A DNA stretch of 64,000 nt from Leadbetterella sp040829825 (GTDB lineage Bacteria; Bacteroidota; Bacteroidia; Cytophagales; Spirosomataceae). Where the stretch lies: assembly GCF_040829825.1 (NCBI RefSeq), contig NZ_JBFOLH010000003.1. One strand, 5' to 3'. Shown piece by piece: positions 62,069 through 64,000 of this stretch (the stretch's first letter is position 1; each line of letters opens with the position of its first letter). The position numbers and the translations under genes were made by a program. The notes below the pieces were generated by a model that made no database searches, was not told the DNA's origin, and worked only from the letters and a program-made list of their open reading frames with translations.

Positions 62069-62515
62069 TTATTTACTGAGATAAATCCATTCCCCGCCGG
62101 TGCATTTTCCATCATATCTAATCAGTCTATCGCTGTACAAAGTCATTTTTCCTTGTTCAATCGAAAGGCTATAGTCTAATTCTGGCGCTATGTACAAGGG
62201 ATAATCTGCAAATCGAATCTTCGTTCCATTCTCTATTATCTGATATTTACTTTCCACCCTGTCTCCATCCGACCAGAGAATACAATCTCCAGATGCTTTG
62301 AATTCAAAGTAATTGCCTTCACCAAATATCTTCTCCCACGAATAAGTAGAGGGCTCTGTGCCAAACTCTGGATTAGCTTCGCAATCTTTTTTTTGCTCGT
62401 ATTTCGTTAAATGCCATTTTCCAACTATTGCATTCCCGCTTTCTACATCGTCTTTCGAGCAGCCTGCCATAAAAAGGATCCGGCCGATAAGTATCAACAG
62501 ATTTGATTTTTTCAT
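62069..62515 (-). CDS. Lipocalin-like lipoprotein
   Basis: A 148-residue lipoprotein with signal MKKSNLLILIGRILFMAGC and lipidated Cys at residue 19. The start of the mature domain, AIVGKWHLTKYE, matches the lipocalin-like GxW motif of Bacteroidota, followed by beta strands (YFEFKASGDCILWSDG, KYQIIENGTKIRF, GKMTLYSDRLIRYDG) that suggest a small calyx. The ligand is unknown. It starts 99 bp from the serine recombinase stop and precedes the barrel gene by 23 bp. Confidence 0.75.
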   Translation of the reverse strand: MKKSNLLILIGRILFMAGCSKDDVESGNAIVGKWHLTKYEQKKDCEANPEFGTEPSTYSWEKIFGEGNYFEFKASGDCILWSDGDRVESKYQIIENGTKIRFADYPLYIAPELDYSLSIEQGKMTLYSDRLIRYDGKCTGGEWIYLSK

Positions 62516-62614
62516 CTTCTGGTTTGTTTATATTGTTTTCTTAAAAAGCGTACACAACAATTTCATGACAAAAGGAGGATTTATAGTGGTGTCCGTTTAC
62601 AGATTTTATGCGTT

Positions 62615-63271
62615 TTATAATCTGTCGTTTATTTTCTTTAGTCGGTTCAACAGTGTGTGAACGGTACTCGGGTGCCATTTTCCGTCACCTCGAAATGTCG
62701 GAACACTCTTGCGGTTAAGTTCGTCAGAAACGGCCCGTACTGATGTAATCCCTCTTTTTCGGAGCCTGTTTATGAGCGGCACCAGTTTTTGGGCGAATTC
62801 TTCGGCGGCCCTCTTGTTCACTTTTGACAGGGCCTTTCCATTGCTACCCAAAACCACGCCCCTCTTTTTTGCTGCCTTCAAAGCTCCCTTTGTGGCTTCG
62901 CTTATTCTTTGCCTGTCGTCTTCGGCTACTGCGGCCAGAATGTGTATCGTAAAGCGGTTCGCATGAGGATTATCGACCACGACGATATTGACATTCGATT
63001 TGACGATGCCTGCTATCTCCTCAACATCACGGCCCAGACGGTCAAGTCTGGCCACGATCAGCGTAGCCCGTTGCTCTTTGCACATGTTTAGAGCATCCAA
63101 CAACCTGATGCGCTGCTTTCGTGTTGACTTGACTTCAATCACTTCGGACAGCAAGTCGTACTCATTCTTTTCACAGTAATTCTTTACTGTATTTTGCTGG
63201 GCTTCTAAACCCAATCCGCTACGCCCCTGTCTGGACGTGGATACCCGATAGTATGCAATTGCTTGTTTCAT
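62615..63271 (-). CDS. Serine recombinase / resolvase-family protein
   Basis: A 218-residue site-specific recombinase. The N-terminal catalytic domain has YYRVSTSRQGRSGLGLEAQ with the nucleophile Ser near residue 11, and ARLDRLGRDVEEIAGIV near 74 with the active Arg residues. The region AVAEDDRQRISEATKGALKAAK continues the resolvase fold, and a C-terminal helical segment (KRGITSVRAVSDELNRKSVPT) forms a recombinase-type DNA-binding domain. Size suits a resolvase/invertase, not a large serine integrase. A 34-bp dyad lies 15 bp upstream. It may resolve or mobilise the surrounding island. Confidence 0.9.
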   Translation of the reverse strand: MKQAIAYYRVSTSRQGRSGLGLEAQQNTVKNYCEKNEYDLLSEVIEVKSTRKQRIRLLDALNMCKEQRATLIVARLDRLGRDVEEIAGIVKSNVNIVVVDNPHANRFTIHILAAVAEDDRQRISEATKGALKAAKKRGVVLGSNGKALSKVNKRAAEEFAQKLVPLINRLRKRGITSVRAVSDELNRKSVPTFRGDGKWHPSTVHTLLNRLKKINDRL

Positions 63272-63285
63272 TTGATAACCTTGTA

Positions 63286-63319
63286 TGTACAGGTATAAAC
63301 GATGGTTTATATTTGTACA
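63286..63319. promoter_or_regulatory. 34-bp dyad upstream of the serine recombinase gene
   Basis: TGTACA-GG-TATAAAC-GATG-GTTTATA-TT-TGTACA is symmetric about 63302.5 except at the GG/TT positions. It ends 15 bp before the recombinase ATG. Serine resolvases bind and cut at imperfect dyads next to their own genes, so this could be a res-like crossover or operator site. Confidence 0.5.
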
Positions 63320-63633
63320 AGTTCATATCAAATTCGGCTTGGAAGAGGTTTGATAAGTCGCTGGTATAGAGCTTTTTTATTTGACAAGACGGGCAAAAAA
63401 AAGAGGATTTCTGTTTATGGATTGATGATGGTTTACTCATGGACAAATTTTCAACAATAAATCTTTGTGAAAGGAAAGGGCATCTACAGAGATTGCCCGA
63501 TTGAATTACTTCGGAACAGTCATGAATTTGCCGGTATTCAGCCCGAACTGTGAAGTTTATAGGGAGATACTTATATGACAGACGCAAAAATCAAATTATT
63601 TGGGATCAAGTCGAAAACTTGAGGGGTAATACT
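63320..63633. other. Intergenic stretch without a supported gene
   Basis: Apart from the recombinase upstream dyad and the hairpin at 63606-63622, I see nothing firm. A minus-strand frame of 122 codons (63219-63587) overlaps the recombinase start and has no family features; I do not call it. Confidence 0.6.
63606..63622. terminator. Hairpin downstream of the transposase gene
   Basis: TCAAGT (63606-63611) pairs with ACTTGA (63617-63622) around CGAAA. It lies 12 bp past the transposase stop and could be a terminator or part of the element's terminal repeat; the other end is outside the window. Confidence 0.35.
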
Positions 63634-64000
63634 CTAAGCATAGATATTTTTTAATCTGAATAGGAAGAATTTTATGTCTCTAACGCCTCTGGAGGATGCT
63701 CTGAAGGCTTTGATTTTTGCGTTGAAAGATTCAGCTGAGGCATTTGTAGATCTGTTGTTGAAGAAGTTAAGAATATGCAGATAGTGAGCCTGAACCGATC
63801 TTGAAACTGTTCCGAATGTATCTATTCCAGCTTTTTCTACCTGCTGATACCAGATACCTAATTTTTTAAAAGCGTTCTCCTTCGCTTTACTATGAGCAAA
63901 TATATTTCCTAACTGTATCGATAAACTATAAGCCTGAGACAGCAAGGGATATCTTTCAAACAACAATTCTGCCCTTTGGAGTTGCGATAAAGTCCATTTA
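63634..64000 (-). mobile_element. ISL3-type transposase, C-terminal part, cut by the window edge
   Basis: The minus strand is open from the right edge to a TAG at 63634-63636, giving at least 121 codons. The sequence KWTLSQLQRAELLFERYPLL through the C-terminal block ILNFFNNRSTNASAESFNAK and IKAFRASSRGVRDIKFF is the conserved end of ISL3-family DDE transposases in Bacteroidota, including the catalytic Glu of SAESFN. The 5' part lies beyond 64000. Whether the copy is complete cannot be told. It shows that this side of the island has been visited by an insertion sequence. Confidence 0.85.

Noticed and set aside
63219..63587. 122-codon minus-strand frame upstream of the serine recombinase
   Set aside because: Overlaps the recombinase start by 53 bp and covers its upstream dyad; a CPSC sequence in it looks accidental.
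1..64000. CRISPR arrays, tRNA or rRNA genes
   Set aside because: No regularly spaced direct repeats, tRNA arms or ribosomal RNA-like segments were found on reading the intergenic regions.

Overview
The window is a 64 kb stretch of a Bacteroidota chromosome, most likely an aerobic Cytophagia/Sphingobacteriia-type member. The support is direct: SusC/SusD and other TonB-linked outer-membrane proteins, many lipoproteins, Bacteroidota-restricted families (DUF4175, DUF3467, PorT-like barrels), almost no Shine-Dalgarno sequences, and repeated matches to the phylum's sigma consensus (TTTG about 19-23 nt before TAnnTTTG) at sensible distances from starts. The species cannot be named from the sequence.

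Layout. 1-2.1 kb: the 5' part of an exported GH43 glycosidase and a HigB-type toxin/antitoxin pair. 2.2-8.2 kb: radical SAM protein, SWIM/SNF2 helicase, thioesterase, ComF, exonuclease III. 8.2-17.3 kb: DUF4175 protein, mnmG, an Ig-like lipoprotein and a TPR protein; two parS-type palindromes sit just before mnmG, and a 350 bp intergenic region after the lipoprotein gene has clustered DnaA-box-like 9-mers and an AT-rich end with direct repeats. I read this as the origin-proximal region, probably oriC itself. 17.5-23.7 kb: nadA, a DEDD exonuclease, a fucosidase/DUF1080/FGE-like lipoprotein cluster, YjbQ and DUF3467. 23.8-42 kb: S9 peptidase, GH3-beta-lactamase fusion, asymmetric ABC-F ATPase, rpsA, MscS channel, GHMP kinase, HNH nuclease, leucyl aminopeptidase, a metalloprotease-MORN protein, accD, an SBF-like transporter and a flavin monooxygenase. 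42.1-48.3 kb: a three-part RND efflux operon led by a small secreted protein. 48.4-56.5 kb: LuxR-type regulator, TonB-dependent barrel protein and a SusC/SusD pair.

56.7-64 kb is an accessory island: a membrane protein following a twice-frameshifted cytoplasmic gene (RexA/RexB-like layout), a HipBA module, a decayed tyrosine integrase, three envelope genes, a serine recombinase with a dyad in front of it, and the 3' end of an ISL3-type transposase that runs off the right edge.

Most notable: the parS pair plus oriC candidate; the RexAB-like pair with lesions at simple repeats; an ABC-F protein whose two degenerate motifs leave exactly one composite ATP site; a lipoprotein FGE-like enzyme that keeps both active-site cysteines; and several perfect hairpins that overlap stop codons or sit in leaders. 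No tRNA, rRNA or CRISPR array was seen.
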